This document shows, piece after piece, positions 1 to 7,857 of a stretch of DNA of 14,643 bases. Origin of the DNA: Hyphomicrobiales bacterium (GTDB taxonomy: Bacteria > Pseudomonadota > Alphaproteobacteria > Rhizobiales > Kaistiaceae); assembly GCA_017305815.1 (NCBI GenBank), contig JAFKJZ010000182.1, forward strand, positions 1 to 14,643, given 5' to 3'. The notes beneath the pieces are model-generated. The model did not search any database. It was not told where the DNA came from and saw only the letters and a list, made by a program, of their open reading frames with translations. Within the stretch, counting starts at the first letter, position 1. The number at the start of each line of letters is the position of its first letter. Both the position numbers and the translations under genes were made by a program.

Positions 1-2
1 AG

Positions 3-407
3 CATCAGCACGAACGGCAGTGCCAATTCGGGGGTCGGAGGAAAAATACGCCGCCCCGAAAGAAGGATCAGAAGAAAGCAGCGCCTGCTGCGAAGAAGGA
101 ACAGCCCGCGGCGCAGGCCGGCGAGAAGCCGCAGAGCGCGTGGGTCAAGCTGTGCGAGAAGGCCCCGATCGTACTTCGCGACAAAGAGGGCAAGCCGACC
201 CGCGAGCAGCGCAATATCTGCCTCACGCATCACGAGCGGCTCGATGGCAATACGGGCCTCGTCCTGGTGTCGGCGGCATTTCGTCAGGTCGAAGGCGAGG
301 AGAAGCAGCTTTTCGCCCGCGTCACCGCGGATGGCGAGCTGATGCGGCTGCGCGAGCGCGTGCTGGGCCGCGTCTATGCCTCGGCGCAATGCCGGCAGGT
401 CGCCTGA
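3..407 (+). CDS. IalB-like (invasion-associated locus B family) protein, 5' partial and C-terminally short
   Basis: The frame is open from base 3 to a TGA at 405-407 (134 codons) and has no plausible start codon, so the gene begins upstream of the window. Codons about 20-46 form a Lys/Ala/Pro/Gln-rich linker. From codon 47 the sequence WVKLCEKAPIVLRDKEGK, then NICLTHHERLDGNTGLVLVSAA and RQVEGEEKQ, matches the N-terminal half of IalB-family secreted or periplasmic proteins of Hyphomicrobiales as I remember them. The family normally continues for roughly 100 more residues, with a VPLGM-type strand and further conserved cysteines. Here the protein ends about 28 residues after LFARV with an unrelated tail containing one Cys. 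I see no continuation of the family in the other two frames before base 495. It may be a truncated paralogue, a decayed gene or the result of a sequence error. The family's molecular role is poorly defined. Confidence 0.65.
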   Translation, partial: HQHERQCQFGGRRKNTPPRKKDQKKAAPAAKKEQPAAQAGEKPQSAWVKLCEKAPIVLRDKEGKPTREQRNICLTHHERLDGNTGLVLVSAAFRQVEGEEKQLFARVTADGELMRLRERVLGRVYASAQCRQVA

Positions 408-466
408 TCGGGAGAAGGTCGGCCGCGTCCTGCGCGCCGGCTTCCGCATCGGTTGAACGCCGGGTA

Positions 467-487
467 GCCGGAGGCTCCGCCTCCGGC
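467..487. terminator. Perfect hairpin between convergent genes, candidate bidirectional terminator
   Basis: GCCGGAGGC (467-475) and GCCTCCGGC (479-487) are exact inverse complements separated by the three bases TCC, giving a 9-bp GC-rich stem. The hairpin sits 59 bases after the IalB-like stop and 8 bases after the stop of the EAL protein on the other strand. Neither side has a run of T, so it is not a classical intrinsic terminator. It may stop or protect transcripts of the two converging genes. Confidence 0.4.
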
Positions 488-495
488 GCAGCCCC

Positions 496-3381
496 TTAGG
501 CGATCATCGCCTCTTCTTCGCGGAAGATCAGCTTGCCGGCTTCCGGTGCCGTCATCGGCTGGCCGAACAGGAAGCCCTGCGCGAACTCGCAGCCAAGATC
601 GTAGAGGTCGAGCGCGTCGTCCTCCGTCTCCGCGCCTTCGGCGACGACATCCATGCCGAGTTCGTGCGCCAGGCCGATGATGGCGCGCAGGATCACGCGC
701 TTCTGCTTGGCGGAGGGGCCACGGACGAAGCTCTGGTCGATCTTCAGCGTCTCGAACGGGAAGCGCTGCAGATAGGAGAGCGACGAATAGCCGGTGCCGA
801 AATCATCGAGCGACAGGCCGGCACCGAGCTCGCGGACGCGGGTCAGCACCTGCGCCGCATATTCCGGGTTCTCCATCACCAGGCTCTCGGTCAGCTCGAG
901 CTTGAGCGAACCGCGCGTGACGGCCGAGCGCGACAGCACCGACTTCACGTCGCTGATCAGGTCGTGGCGGAGCAGCTGGCGGCTGGAGATGTTTACGGAG
1001 ACGAACAGCGGCACGTCGCGGCCGAGCTGTTCCTGCCAGTCGGAAAGCTGCTTGGCGGCGCGTTCGAGCACGAACAGGCCGAGCGGAATAATTAACCCGT
1101 TGCGTTCGGCGAGCGGGATGAACTCGGCCGGCGGGATGCGGCCGTGCTGCGGATGGTCCCAGCGCACGAGCGCCTCGAAGCCGGCGATGGTCCGGTCCTC
1201 CAGCCGCACGATCGGCTGGTAGAGAACCTTGATCTCCTCGCGGCCGATGGCGCGGCGCAGATCCGCTTCGAGCGTCAGCGTGTCGGCGCCATGCTGGCGC
1301 AGCGCCGGCCGGAACGCCTCGATGCGGTCGCCGCCGAGCCGCTTGGCGTAGTACATGCCGATCTCGGCATCCTTGACGATCTCGGACGCCTCGCTCTGCT
1401 TGCTGTCGTGCATGGCGATGCCGATCGACGCGGTCAGGAAGATCTCCTTGTCGCCGAACGAGATCGGCGCGCGCAGCGTGCGGCGGACGGAATCGGCGAA
1501 ACCGGCGATGCGCTCGGGCTCGCTTTCCGAGATCAGCAGGAAGGCGAACTGGTCGCCCGCGATGCGCGCCAGCGTGTCCTGCGGCTTGAGGAGGCGAGTG
1601 AGGCGGCGGGCGATGGTCAGCAGGATCGAGTCGCCGACCGAGAGGCCGAAGCCGTCATTGACCTGCTTGAAGCGGTCGATGTCGAGCACGAACACGGACG
1701 GGCGGGCGGCGCCCTCGGCCTGGGTGCGCGTCACGGCCGAGGCCAGGCGGTCCATGAACAGCTCGCGGTTCGGCAGACCGGTCAGGTTGTCATGCACGGC
1801 GTCGTGCAGCAGCCGTTCCTCCGCCGTGCGCTCCTCGGTGACGTCGGCGAGCGTGCCGACGCAGCGCGTCACTTCGCCATCCGAGCCGAGCACAGGGCGG
1901 GCGCGCAGGTGGAACCAGCGATAGTGGCCGTCCTCGGCGCGGAGGCGGAAATCCTGCGCGATGCGGCCGCGGCGCTGCTCGATGACGGCGTCCAGCGTCG
2001 CCTTGAAGCGGTCTCGGTCGGCGGGGTGCAGCACGTCGAGCCAGTCGCGCGCCGGGCCTTCCAGCGTGCCGTGCTTGAGGCCGAGCAGGTCCTCGGCGTC
2101 GGAGCCGGTATAGATGCGGTCGCGCGCGACGTCCCAGTCCCAGACGATGTCGCCTGCGCCGGTCAGCGCCAGCGCGCGGCGTTCGGTCTCGCCGATCGCG
2201 CCCTGGGCGATCGCGCCGCCGGCAAAGGCGTGCTGCATCACCGTGAAGCCGATCAGCAGCACGATCAGCACGAGGCCGCCATTCAGCGCCGGCTGGATCA
2301 CGTCGTTGGCGAGGTTGCCGGTCACCGTCAGATAGGCGCCGAGGATCCAGACCATCAGCAGCACCCAGGTCGGGATCAGCATGATGGCGCGGTCGTAGTG
2401 GTGCATCGCCAGATAGATGATGACGACGAAGCCGAGCGTGACGGTGAGGCCGAAGGAGAAGCGCGCGACGCCGGCGGCAATGCCGGGCTCGAACACGGCG
2501 ACGCCGAGCAGGATCAGCAGGCCGACCAGCCAGGCGATTGTCGCGTGGCTGTAGCGGGCGTGCCAGCGGTTCAGGTTCAGATAGGTGTAGGTGAAGATCA
2601 GCAGCGTCGCCGACAGCAGCACCTCGGCGAAGGCGCGCCACATCTTGTCGTCGCCGGGCGCGATCTGGATGACCTTGTTCCAGAAGCCGAAATCGATGGC
2701 GAGATAGATCAGCACCGACCAGGCGAGGCCGGCGGTCGCCGGGAACATCGCGGTTCCCTTGACGACGAACACGATGGTCAGGAACAGCGCAAGTAGTCCG
2801 GAAATGCCGAGGACGATGCCGTGATACAGCGTGTAGCTGTTGATCGCGTCCTTGTAGTTGTCGGGATCCCAGAGATAGAGCTGCGGCAGCACGGGTGTGC
2901 GCAGCTCGGCCACGAAGGTGACCACGGCGCCGGGATCGAGCGTGACGCGGAAGACGTCGGCTTCCTGGCTTGCCTGCCGCTCCGGCGCGAAACCCTGGCT
3001 CGGCGTGACGGTGGCGATGCGCGAGGCGCCGAGGTCGGGGATCAGCAGGCCGGAATTGGCGAGACGGAAATGCGGGGCCACCAGGAGGCGGTCGATCTGC
3101 TCGTCGCCATTGTTCGCCAGCGCGAAGGAAACCCAGTAGGAGGTGCCGCCGGCTTCGTTGGAGCGAACCTCGATGCGGCGGACGATGCCGTCGGCGCCGG
3201 GCGCGGTCGAGACCTGGACGCGATCGGACGGATCGCGCGAAGCGCGTTCGACGGCCTTGGTCAGGTCGAGCGTCGTCCCGTCGAGCGGAACGTTGACGGC
3301 GTCGAGCGCCTGCACGTGCGTGGCAGTGCCGACGACCGCGAACAGGACAAAAAGGACCGCGGCGACGAAGCGGTTAAGCAA
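496..3381 (-). CDS. Membrane-bound 7TM-PAS-GGDEF-EAL protein, probable cyclic-di-GMP phosphodiesterase
   Basis: About 961 residues; numbers below count from the farthest upstream TTG at 3396. A signal-like hydrophobic segment (10-30) precedes a periplasmic domain (31-180) of 7TMR-DISMED2 type, then about seven membrane segments (190-390). A PAS domain follows (405-522), then GGDEF (535-690) and EAL (710-955). The GGDEF signature is degenerate (AGDQF, 613-617) and the inhibitory RxxD site reads KPQD. The EAL domain keeps its metal and catalytic motifs: [40 protein letters not shown] and QGFLFGQP. I therefore infer that it hydrolyses c-di-GMP, with the GGDEF domain perhaps binding GTP as a regulator, as known for several hybrid proteins. 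Start: GGAGG at 3390-3394 lies 8 bases before TTG 3381 and 5 before TTG 3384, while TTG 3396 overlaps it, so 3381 or 3384 is preferred. The ligand sensed is unknown. Confidence 0.9.
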   Translation of the reverse strand: MLNRFVAAVLFVLFAVVGTATHVQALDAVNVPLDGTTLDLTKAVERASRDPSDRVQVSTAPGADGIVRRIEVRSNEAGGTSYWVSFALANNGDEQIDRLLVAPHFRLANSGLLIPDLGASRIATVTPSQGFAPERQASQEADVFRVTLDPGAVVTFVAELRTPVLPQLYLWDPDNYKDAINSYTLYHGIVLGISGLLALFLTIVFVVKGTAMFPATAGLAWSVLIYLAIDFGFWNKVIQIAPGDDKMWRAFAEVLLSATLLIFTYTYLNLNRWHARYSHATIAWLVGLLILLGVAVFEPGIAAGVARFSFGLTVTLGFVVIIYLAMHHYDRAIMLIPTWVLLMVWILGAYLTVTGNLANDVIQPALNGGLVLIVLLIGFTVMQHAFAGGAIAQGAIGETERRALALTGAGDIVWDWDVARDRIYTGSDAEDLLGLKHGTLEGPARDWLDVLHPADRDRFKATLDAVIEQRRGRIAQDFRLRAEDGHYRWFHLRARPVLGSDGEVTRCVGTLADVTEERTAEERLLHDAVHDNLTGLPNRELFMDRLASAVTRTQAEGAARPSVFVLDIDRFKQVNDGFGLSVGDSILLTIARRLTRLLKPQDTLARIAGDQFAFLLISESEPERIAGFADSVRRTLRAPISFGDKEIFLTASIGIAMHDSKQSEASEIVKDAEIGMYYAKRLGGDRIEAFRPALRQHGADTLTLEADLRRAIGREEIKVLYQPIVRLEDRTIAGFEALVRWDHPQHGRIPPAEFIPLAERNGLIIPLGLFVLERAAKQLSDWQEQLGRDVPLFVSVNISSRQLLRHDLISDVKSVLSRSAVTRGSLKLELTESLVMENPEYAAQVLTRVRELGAGLSLDDFGTGYSSLSYLQRFPFETLKIDQSFVRGPSAKQKRVILRAIIGLAHELGMDVVAEGAETEDDALDLYDLGCEFAQGFLFGQPMTAPEAGKLIFREEEAMIA

Positions 3382-3518
3382 CAAACAAACCTCCAAGGCC
3401 CGAAGGCCGTCGAGAAGTACTATCCGGGTCGTAGCAGCACAAGGAAATTTCGGCTGCGTGACAAGCTGGCAACAGTTCCTTTCGCCCAGTCAGGCGGAGC
3501 CCGACGGAGCACGGCGTC

Positions 3519-4055
3519 TCAAGGTCGTGGATCATCGCTGACGATCGCGTAGAGAAGGTGGTCCTGCCACCGGCCCTCGATGCAGAGATAGCGACGAGCG
3601 TAGCCTTCGCGGGTGAATCCGGCTTTTTCGAGAAGACGGATGGATGCCGCGTTGTGGGGGAGGCATGCGGCCTCCAGCCTGTGCAGGCGCCCCTTGCCGG
3701 CGTAGGGCGCGCCCATCCAGTAGCCGAGCGAGCAGCTTTGCGTGACGCCGCGCACGACATGGGAAAGCGTCAGCCCGCCGACGAGCTGCATTCCGTCCGT
3801 CGTGAAGACGAGGAAGGGATAGCCGGTGTTGGCGCGCATCTCGCTGTGATAGCGCCGCATCCGCCGGCGGAAGGCGCCGCGGGTCAGGTCGTCGACCGGC
3901 CAGAGAGGCTCCCAGGGCGTCAGGAAACTGCGGCTCTGTTCGCGAAGGCTGGACCAGGCGGCGAAATCGGACATGGCCGGGGCGCGCAGGATCACCCTGT
4001 CGGTGGCGAGCACCGGCATGGGGTGGAATGGCACGACGGACCGCAAGAACTCCAT
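3519..4055 (-). CDS. RimJ/RimL-type GNAT N-acetyltransferase with an apparent core deletion
   Basis: 178 residues. RLRAP-like VILRAPAMSDFAAW near the N-terminus, the LTPWEPLWP segment, the GGLTLS strand, SLGYWMGAPYAGKG, then RLHRLEAACLPHNAASIRL and LEKAGFTREGYARRYL are typical of the RimJ/RimL (ribosomal-protein N-acetyltransferase-like) branch of GNATs. Relatives that I know have about 20 further residues between YAGKG and RLHRLEA: the end of the acetyl-CoA pyrophosphate loop and the following helix (a YMTEAV...PFAFD-type segment). Here the two flanks are joined directly and in frame (around 3693-3705), and the protein is shorter than the usual 195-200 residues by about that amount. It may be inactive unless this is a sequencing deletion. 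The ATG at 4055 is kept because MEFLRS resembles the N-termini of relatives; its ribosome-binding site is weak. The gene lies 129 bases after the M16 gene, a neighbourhood I recall from related genomes. Substrate unknown. Confidence 0.85.
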   Translation of the reverse strand: MEFLRSVVPFHPMPVLATDRVILRAPAMSDFAAWSSLREQSRSFLTPWEPLWPVDDLTRGAFRRRMRRYHSEMRANTGYPFLVFTTDGMQLVGGLTLSHVVRGVTQSCSLGYWMGAPYAGKGRLHRLEAACLPHNAASIRLLEKAGFTREGYARRYLCIEGRWQDHLLYAIVSDDPRP

Positions 4056-4139
4056 TTGCCGCGCCGGGCCCCCGCTCCGCGTTGCTCGCCAGAACGACCG
4101 GCCCCGAGGGATCGGTCATGGTCCTCGTAGTCACGGTCC

Positions 4140-4165
4140 CGGCGGCCGGTGATGCCGGGCCGCCG
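4140..4165. terminator. GC hairpin after the M16 peptidase gene, weak terminator candidate
   Basis: CGGCGGCC (4140-4147) pairs perfectly with GGCCGCCG (4158-4165) around a 10-base loop. On the - strand it begins 19 bases after the M16 stop codon and precedes the GNAT gene, so it could reduce read-through from thrC and the peptidase. There is no T run, and GC-rich hairpins occur often by chance in such DNA. The rest of the 129-base gap shows nothing recognisable. Confidence 0.25.
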
Positions 4166-4184
4166 CGATCGCCAGGAACTTGCT

Positions 4185-5459
4185 TCAGACGACGATCGGC
4201 GATCCCAGCCGTTCGGCGATCTTGCCATGGTTCACGAGCTTGTCGATGGGGCCGATCGCGGCCACCGTCGGCGGGCTGCCGGTGAAGATGCGATGCGCGA
4301 GGTCGCGTACGCGCGAAATCGAGACGTCGTCGATGCGGGCGACGATTTCCTCAACCGGAATGGGGCGGCCGAACAGCAGCAGCTGCCGTGCGACCTGGCC
4401 GGCGCGGGCAGCCGGGCTCTCCAGGCTCATCAGCAGGCTGGCGCGCATCTGCGCGCGGGCGCGGCCGAGCTCGGCCTCGGTGATGTCGAGGCTGGCGCGC
4501 TCCAGCTCGCCGAGCAGCACCGGCATCAGTTCCTCGATGTCATCGCCGCCGGTCGCGGCATGGATGCCGAACAGGCCGGTATCCGCGAAGCTCCAGTGGA
4601 AGGCGTAGATCGAATAGCAGAGGCCGCGCTTCTCGCGCACTTCCTGGAACAGCCGCGAGGACATGCCGCCGCCGAGCATCGAGGCGAGGATCTGCACCGC
4701 GTGGAAGTCGTCGGACTTGTAGGGCATGCCCTCGAAACCGAGCAGGATCTGCGCTTCCATGAGGTCGCGCGTCTCGCGCATCTCGCCGCCGCGGTAATGC
4801 GCCGGCTCGCCGGCGTCGAGCTCGGCCGAGGGCAGGCTCGCGAATCGATCTTCCGCGAGCTTGACCAGCGCGTCGTGATCGACGTTGCCGGCCGCCGCCA
4901 GCACCATGTTGGGGCCGTGGTAGTGGCGGTCGAGATAGGAAGAGAGGTCGCTCGAATTGGTGCGGCGCACCGTCTCCTCTGTGCCGAGGATGGTGCGGCC
5001 GATCGGCTGGTTCGGATAGGCGCTCTCGACGAAGAAGTCGAAGACGCGATCCTCCGGCGTATCGAGCGAGGCGCCGATCTCCTGCACGATGACGTGCTGC
5101 TCGCGCTTCAGCTCGTCGGCGTCGAAGGCCGAGTTGCAGAGGATGTCGCTCAGGATGTCGACGGCGAGCTCCGCATCCGGCTTCAGGATGCGCGCATAGT
5201 AGGAGGTGGTCTCGACGCTCGTCGCCGCGTTGAGCTCGCCGCCGACCGCCTCGATCTCCTCGGCGATGTCGGTGGCCGAGCGCTTGCGCGTGCCCTTGAA
5301 GGCCATGTGCTCGAGCAGGTGGGAGATGCCGTGCTCCGAAGTATCTTCCCGTCTCGAGCCGGCGCCGACCCACACGCCGAGCGCTGCGCTTTCCAGGTGA
5401 TTCATGTCGTGGGTCGCAACGGTGAGCCCCGACTTGAGTTTCGTCACCTGTACGGTCAT
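4185..5459 (-). CDS. M16 family zinc metallopeptidase (processing-peptidase-like)
   Basis: 424 residues, normal for the single-chain bacterial relatives of the mitochondrial processing peptidase beta subunit. The inverted zinc motif HLLEH is at residues 47-51, and the third ligand is E127 in HVIVQEIGASLD, exactly 76 residues after the motif as in the family (HxxEH-x76-E). ELNAATSVETTSYYA follows the motif, and the C-terminal half carries LGGGMSSRLFQEVREKRGLCYSI, the conserved substrate-side segment. No signal peptide is visible, so a cytoplasmic peptidase degrading peptides is likely, but the substrate is unknown. The start is the ATG at 5459; the frame has no upstream ATG before thrC, and its ribosome-binding site is poor. 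It lies 41 bases after thrC on the same strand, so translation probably depends on a shared thrC message. Confidence 0.95.
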   Translation of the reverse strand: MTVQVTKLKSGLTVATHDMNHLESAALGVWVGAGSRREDTSEHGISHLLEHMAFKGTRKRSATDIAEEIEAVGGELNAATSVETTSYYARILKPDAELAVDILSDILCNSAFDADELKREQHVIVQEIGASLDTPEDRVFDFFVESAYPNQPIGRTILGTEETVRRTNSSDLSSYLDRHYHGPNMVLAAAGNVDHDALVKLAEDRFASLPSAELDAGEPAHYRGGEMRETRDLMEAQILLGFEGMPYKSDDFHAVQILASMLGGGMSSRLFQEVREKRGLCYSIYAFHWSFADTGLFGIHAATGGDDIEELMPVLLGELERASLDITEAELGRARAQMRASLLMSLESPAARAGQVARQLLLFGRPIPVEEIVARIDDVSISRVRDLAHRIFTGSPPTVAAIGPIDKLVNHGKIAERLGSPIVV

Positions 5460-5500
5460 GCGCGGATCACCGGCATGAGGAATGCTTCAGGAGCCATGCT

Positions 5501-6907
5501 TCACACCTTTTCGTGGATGGCGCGGGCCCGGGCTTCGACGAAGCGGGCGATGGCACCGATATTGTTGGGAAGAACGGTAAAGCGCTCTTCCCGCTGCATG
5601 AGGTCGCCGAGCCAGAGCGGCAGGGCGGGATGGATGCCGGTGGCTGCCTCGACCGCGGCCGGGAACTTCGCCGGATGCGCCGTCGAGAGCGTCACCATCG
5701 GCGAGCCGGTCTCGGGCTGGCGCGCGGCGACCGAAAGCGCCACGGCGGTGTGCGGGTCGGCGAGATAGCCGGCGGCCGCCAGCGTGTCGCGCATCGTCGT
5801 CTCGGTCTCGGCTTCGCTGGTGCGGCCGGCGGCGAATTCACCGCGGATGCCCGCGAGCGCCGATTCGGGCAGGGTGAACGCGCCGGACTGGCCGAGGCCG
5901 TCCATCAGGCGACGGACGGCGTCGCCGTCGCGGCCGGCCGCCTCGAACAAGAGCCGCTCGAAGTTGGACGAGATCTGGATGTCCATCGAGGGCGACTGCG
6001 TCGGCACAACGCCCGTCATCTCATAGCGGCCACTTTCGAGCGTGCGCGCCAGGATGTCGTTGGTGTTGGTGGCGATCACCAGCCGGTCGACCGGCAAGCC
6101 GATCTTCTTCGCGACATAGCCGGCGAAGACATCGCCGAAATTGCCGGTCGGCACGGTGAAGGAAACCGAGCGTGCCGGCGCGCCGAGCGAAAGCGCGGCG
6201 GTGACGTAATAGACCACCTGCGCGACGATGCGGCCCCAGTTGATCGAATTGACGCCGGAGAGCGAGACACGATCACGGAATCCGTGGTCGTTGAACAGGC
6301 CCTTCACGATCGCCTGGCAGTCGTCGAACGTGCCTTCGAGCGCGATGGCGTGGACGTTGGCGTCGTGCACCGTCGTCATCTGGCGCTGCTGCACCGGGGA
6401 GACGCGGCCATGCGGGAACAGAATGAAGATGTCGGTGGCGGCCCGGCCGCGGAACGCCTCGATCGCGGCGCCGCCCGTATCGCCCGACGTCGCGCCGACG
6501 ATGGTGGCGCGACGGCCGCGCTCGGCCAGGACATGATCCATCAGCCGCGCCAGCAACTGCATCGCCACGTCCTTGAAGGCGAGCGTCGGGCCGTGGAAGA
6601 GCTCGAGGATGAAGCTGTTCGGTCCCGTCTGCACCAGCGGGGCGACGGCCGGATGACGGAAGGTCGCGTAGGCCTCGGCGCACATGCGCGCGAGGTCCGC
6701 ATCGGCGATCTCGCCGGCGACGAAGGGATGAATCACCGCATAGGCGATCTCAGGATAGGGGCGCCCGGCCAGGCGCGCGAAGCTCTCGGAGGAAAATGCC
6801 GGCCATGTCTCGGGGACATACAGGCCGCCATCGCGTGCGAGCCCTGCCAGAAGAACGTCGGAGAAGCCGAGCGCGGGGGCTAGACCGCGCGTGCTCACAT
6901 ATTTCAC
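5501..6907 (-). CDS. thrC: Threonine synthase
   Basis: 468 residues. Converts O-phospho-L-homoserine to L-threonine and phosphate using pyridoxal phosphate; the last step of threonine biosynthesis, in the cytoplasm. The N-terminal MKYVSTRG...LARDGGLYVPE is the classic threonine-synthase opening. The PLP lysine is K112 in HGPTLAFKDVAMQ, and the phosphate-binding loop GATSGDTGGAA is at 138-148. Further family blocks are FPHGRVSPVQQRQM, SINWGRI and VPTGNFGDVFAGY. Start is GTG at 6907, with GGAGG (6918-6922 on the - strand) 10 bases upstream. It is the first gene of the thrC-M16 pair and is divergent from the lipoprotein gene across 168 bases. All key residues are present and I see nothing anomalous. 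Confidence 0.97.
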   Translation of the reverse strand: MKYVSTRGLAPALGFSDVLLAGLARDGGLYVPETWPAFSSESFARLAGRPYPEIAYAVIHPFVAGEIADADLARMCAEAYATFRHPAVAPLVQTGPNSFILELFHGPTLAFKDVAMQLLARLMDHVLAERGRRATIVGATSGDTGGAAIEAFRGRAATDIFILFPHGRVSPVQQRQMTTVHDANVHAIALEGTFDDCQAIVKGLFNDHGFRDRVSLSGVNSINWGRIVAQVVYYVTAALSLGAPARSVSFTVPTGNFGDVFAGYVAKKIGLPVDRLVIATNTNDILARTLESGRYEMTGVVPTQSPSMDIQISSNFERLLFEAAGRDGDAVRRLMDGLGQSGAFTLPESALAGIRGEFAAGRTSEAETETTMRDTLAAAGYLADPHTAVALSVAARQPETGSPMVTLSTAHPAKFPAAVEAATGIHPALPLWLGDLMQREERFTVLPNNIGAIARFVEARARAIHEKV

Positions 6908-6935
6908 GGAAGAAACGCCTCCACATGCGGCGAGA

Positions 6936-6962
6936 CTTGTAGCCAGCCGCTCTTTGTTGCAA
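6936..6962 (-). promoter_or_regulatory. Weak promoter candidate for thrC
   Basis: On the - strand TTGCAA (6957-6962) is followed after 15 bases by TACAAG (6936-6941), about 29 bases upstream of the thrC GTG. Both boxes are poor matches and the spacing is short, so this is only a suggestion within the 168-base divergent region. I see no threonine-rich leader peptide or attenuator there. Confidence 0.2.
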
Positions 6963-7075
6963 CCCTATCGTCGCGTGATGCGGCGGGCAAGGTGCGGCGG
7001 GCGGTCGGCCACTCAGTCGCCAAAGATCAATCGGACTGTTATAGACGTCGCGCATCAGCGTCGAGGATTATTGGG

Positions 7076-7726
7076 ATGCATGGTTCTTCTTTTGGTGGCC
7101 CGGCCGGGTCGCGCCGCCTTCTGACACTCGCGTCGGCCGTAGCCCTGGCCGGTCTGGTTTCCGCCTGCTCCAGCGTGAGCGACGGTTCTTCCGGCGGCGG
7201 CAACGTCGTCAACAACGCCCTTTTCGGCGCGCCGAACAAAAATCTGCAGAACGCCACGATCGTCAACGCCGAGAATTTCGGCTTCGCGGTTGACTGCCCG
7301 CCGGTGGCGATCCGTCCCGGCACGGAAGAATTGAAGGTGATCGCCAACGGCAAGCCGGATCCGCTGACCGGCGCTGGTCCGCCGGTCGTCTACCAGGCGA
7401 CGATCAACGACACGGCGCGCGAGTGCTTCAAGTCGCCGAATGGCGGCGTCGTGGTGAAGCTCGGCGTCAAGGGGCGCGTCGCCGCCGGGCCGGCCGGCAA
7501 GGCGCAGACCGTCAACGTGCCGCTGCGCATCGTCGTCATGGAAGGCCGCGACAAGGTCCTGAAGTCCGACCTGGCCCGGATCCCCGTCTCGCTGGCGGCC
7601 CCGAGCTATGCGGCCGACTTTACCAAGATCGATGATTCGATCGTCGTGCCGCTCAGCGAAGGCAATACTGACTTCCGCATCTATGTCGGCTTCGATGACA
7701 AGGCGGCCGGCAAGGGCCGCGGCTGA
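7076..7726 (+). CDS. Predicted lipoprotein of unknown function
   Basis: 216 residues. The N-terminus has a basic GSRR, a hydrophobic stretch and the lipobox LVSAC with the modified cysteine at C31, so it should be exported and lipid-anchored. After C31 comes a Ser/Gly-rich spacer (32-43), then an otherwise beta-rich domain with two cysteines (C74 in AVDCPPVAIRPGT, C117 in ARECFKSPN) that could form a disulfide. I do not recognise the family beyond having the look of a conserved hypothetical lipoprotein of Hyphomicrobiales. GAGG at 7063-7066 lies 9 bases before this ATG; an in-frame ATG at 6992 would put 28 non-signal residues in front of the signal peptide and is rejected. The gene is divergent from thrC and is followed by hairpins and the glycine-riboswitch region, so it is probably monocistronic. 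Confidence 0.85.
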   Translation: MHGSSFGGPAGSRRLLTLASAVALAGLVSACSSVSDGSSGGGNVVNNALFGAPNKNLQNATIVNAENFGFAVDCPPVAIRPGTEELKVIANGKPDPLTGAGPPVVYQATINDTARECFKSPNGGVVVKLGVKGRVAAGPAGKAQTVNVPLRIVVMEGRDKVLKSDLARIPVSLAAPSYAADFTKIDDSIVVPLSEGNTDFRIYVGFDDKAAGKGRG

Positions 7727-7749
7727 TAGCACCGGCGAATTCGTCATGG

Positions 7750-7781
7750 CGCGGGCATTCCGATTGACAGGGATGCCCGTG
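7750..7781. terminator. Hairpin after the lipoprotein gene
   Basis: The arms 7750-7760 and 7771-7781 pair over 11 positions, including two G-T pairs, around a 10-base loop. Its core is CGGGCAT with ATGCCCG. It begins 24 bases after the lipoprotein stop and is the best terminator candidate for that gene, but it has no T run. Its loop contains most of the consensus -35 box described for the gcv promoter. Confidence 0.4.
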
Positions 7782-7793
7782 ATCCGCCACTAA
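7764..7793 (+). promoter_or_regulatory. Candidate promoter of the glycine-cleavage operon
   Basis: TTGACA at 7764-7769 matches the sigma-70 -35 consensus perfectly. The -10 position is weak: CACTAA (7788-7793, 18-base spacing) or ACTAAC (7789-7794, 19 bases). Transcription would start near 7800, just before the riboswitch, which is where a promoter for the gcv leader is expected. The position makes it credible although the -10 is poor. Confidence 0.45.
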
Positions 7794-7801
7794 CGAGACA
7801 A

Positions 7802-7825
7802 GCTGGATCCGTGTCGCGATCCAGC
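7802..7825 (+). other. Hairpin at the start of the gcv leader
   Basis: GCTGGATC (7802-7809) pairs perfectly with GATCCAGC (7818-7825) around an 8-base loop. If transcription starts near 7800 this forms the very 5' end of the gcv leader RNA and could stabilise it. It could instead be a second terminator hairpin for the lipoprotein gene, but no T run follows. Confidence 0.35.
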
Positions 7826-7857
7826 CGAGTCGGCGGCCCTGGTCGCCGGCTGAACGA

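Noticed and set aside
20..499. 159-codon + strand frame beginning at base 20
   Set aside because: It overlaps the IalB-like frame, which has real family motifs; this frame has none and ends in the terminator hairpin.
1144..2796. 550-codon open frame on the + strand opposite the EAL gene
   Set aside because: Asp/Arg/Gln/Ala-rich antisense translation without domain features, fully opposite a gene with clear motifs; typical of high-GC DNA.
3397..3518. Possible terminator or promoter between the GNAT and EAL genes
   Set aside because: GCTCCG occurs as a direct, not inverted, repeat; TTGTGC/TAGTAC-like boxes are too poorly matched and spaced to report.
4149..5768. 539-codon open frame on the + strand opposite the M16 and thrC genes
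   Set aside because: Low-complexity composition, crosses two real genes and has no recognisable domain.
5513..6883. 456-codon open frame opposite thrC
   Set aside because: Antisense shadow of a gene with full threonine-synthase motifs.
6908..7075. Possible threonine attenuator between thrC and the lipoprotein
   Set aside because: No Thr/Ile-rich leader ORF and no terminator or antiterminator pair seen.
7746..7793. 15-codon ORF with ATG 7746 between the lipoprotein and the riboswitch
   Set aside because: Lies in the hairpin and promoter region, has no ribosome-binding site and no leader-peptide composition.
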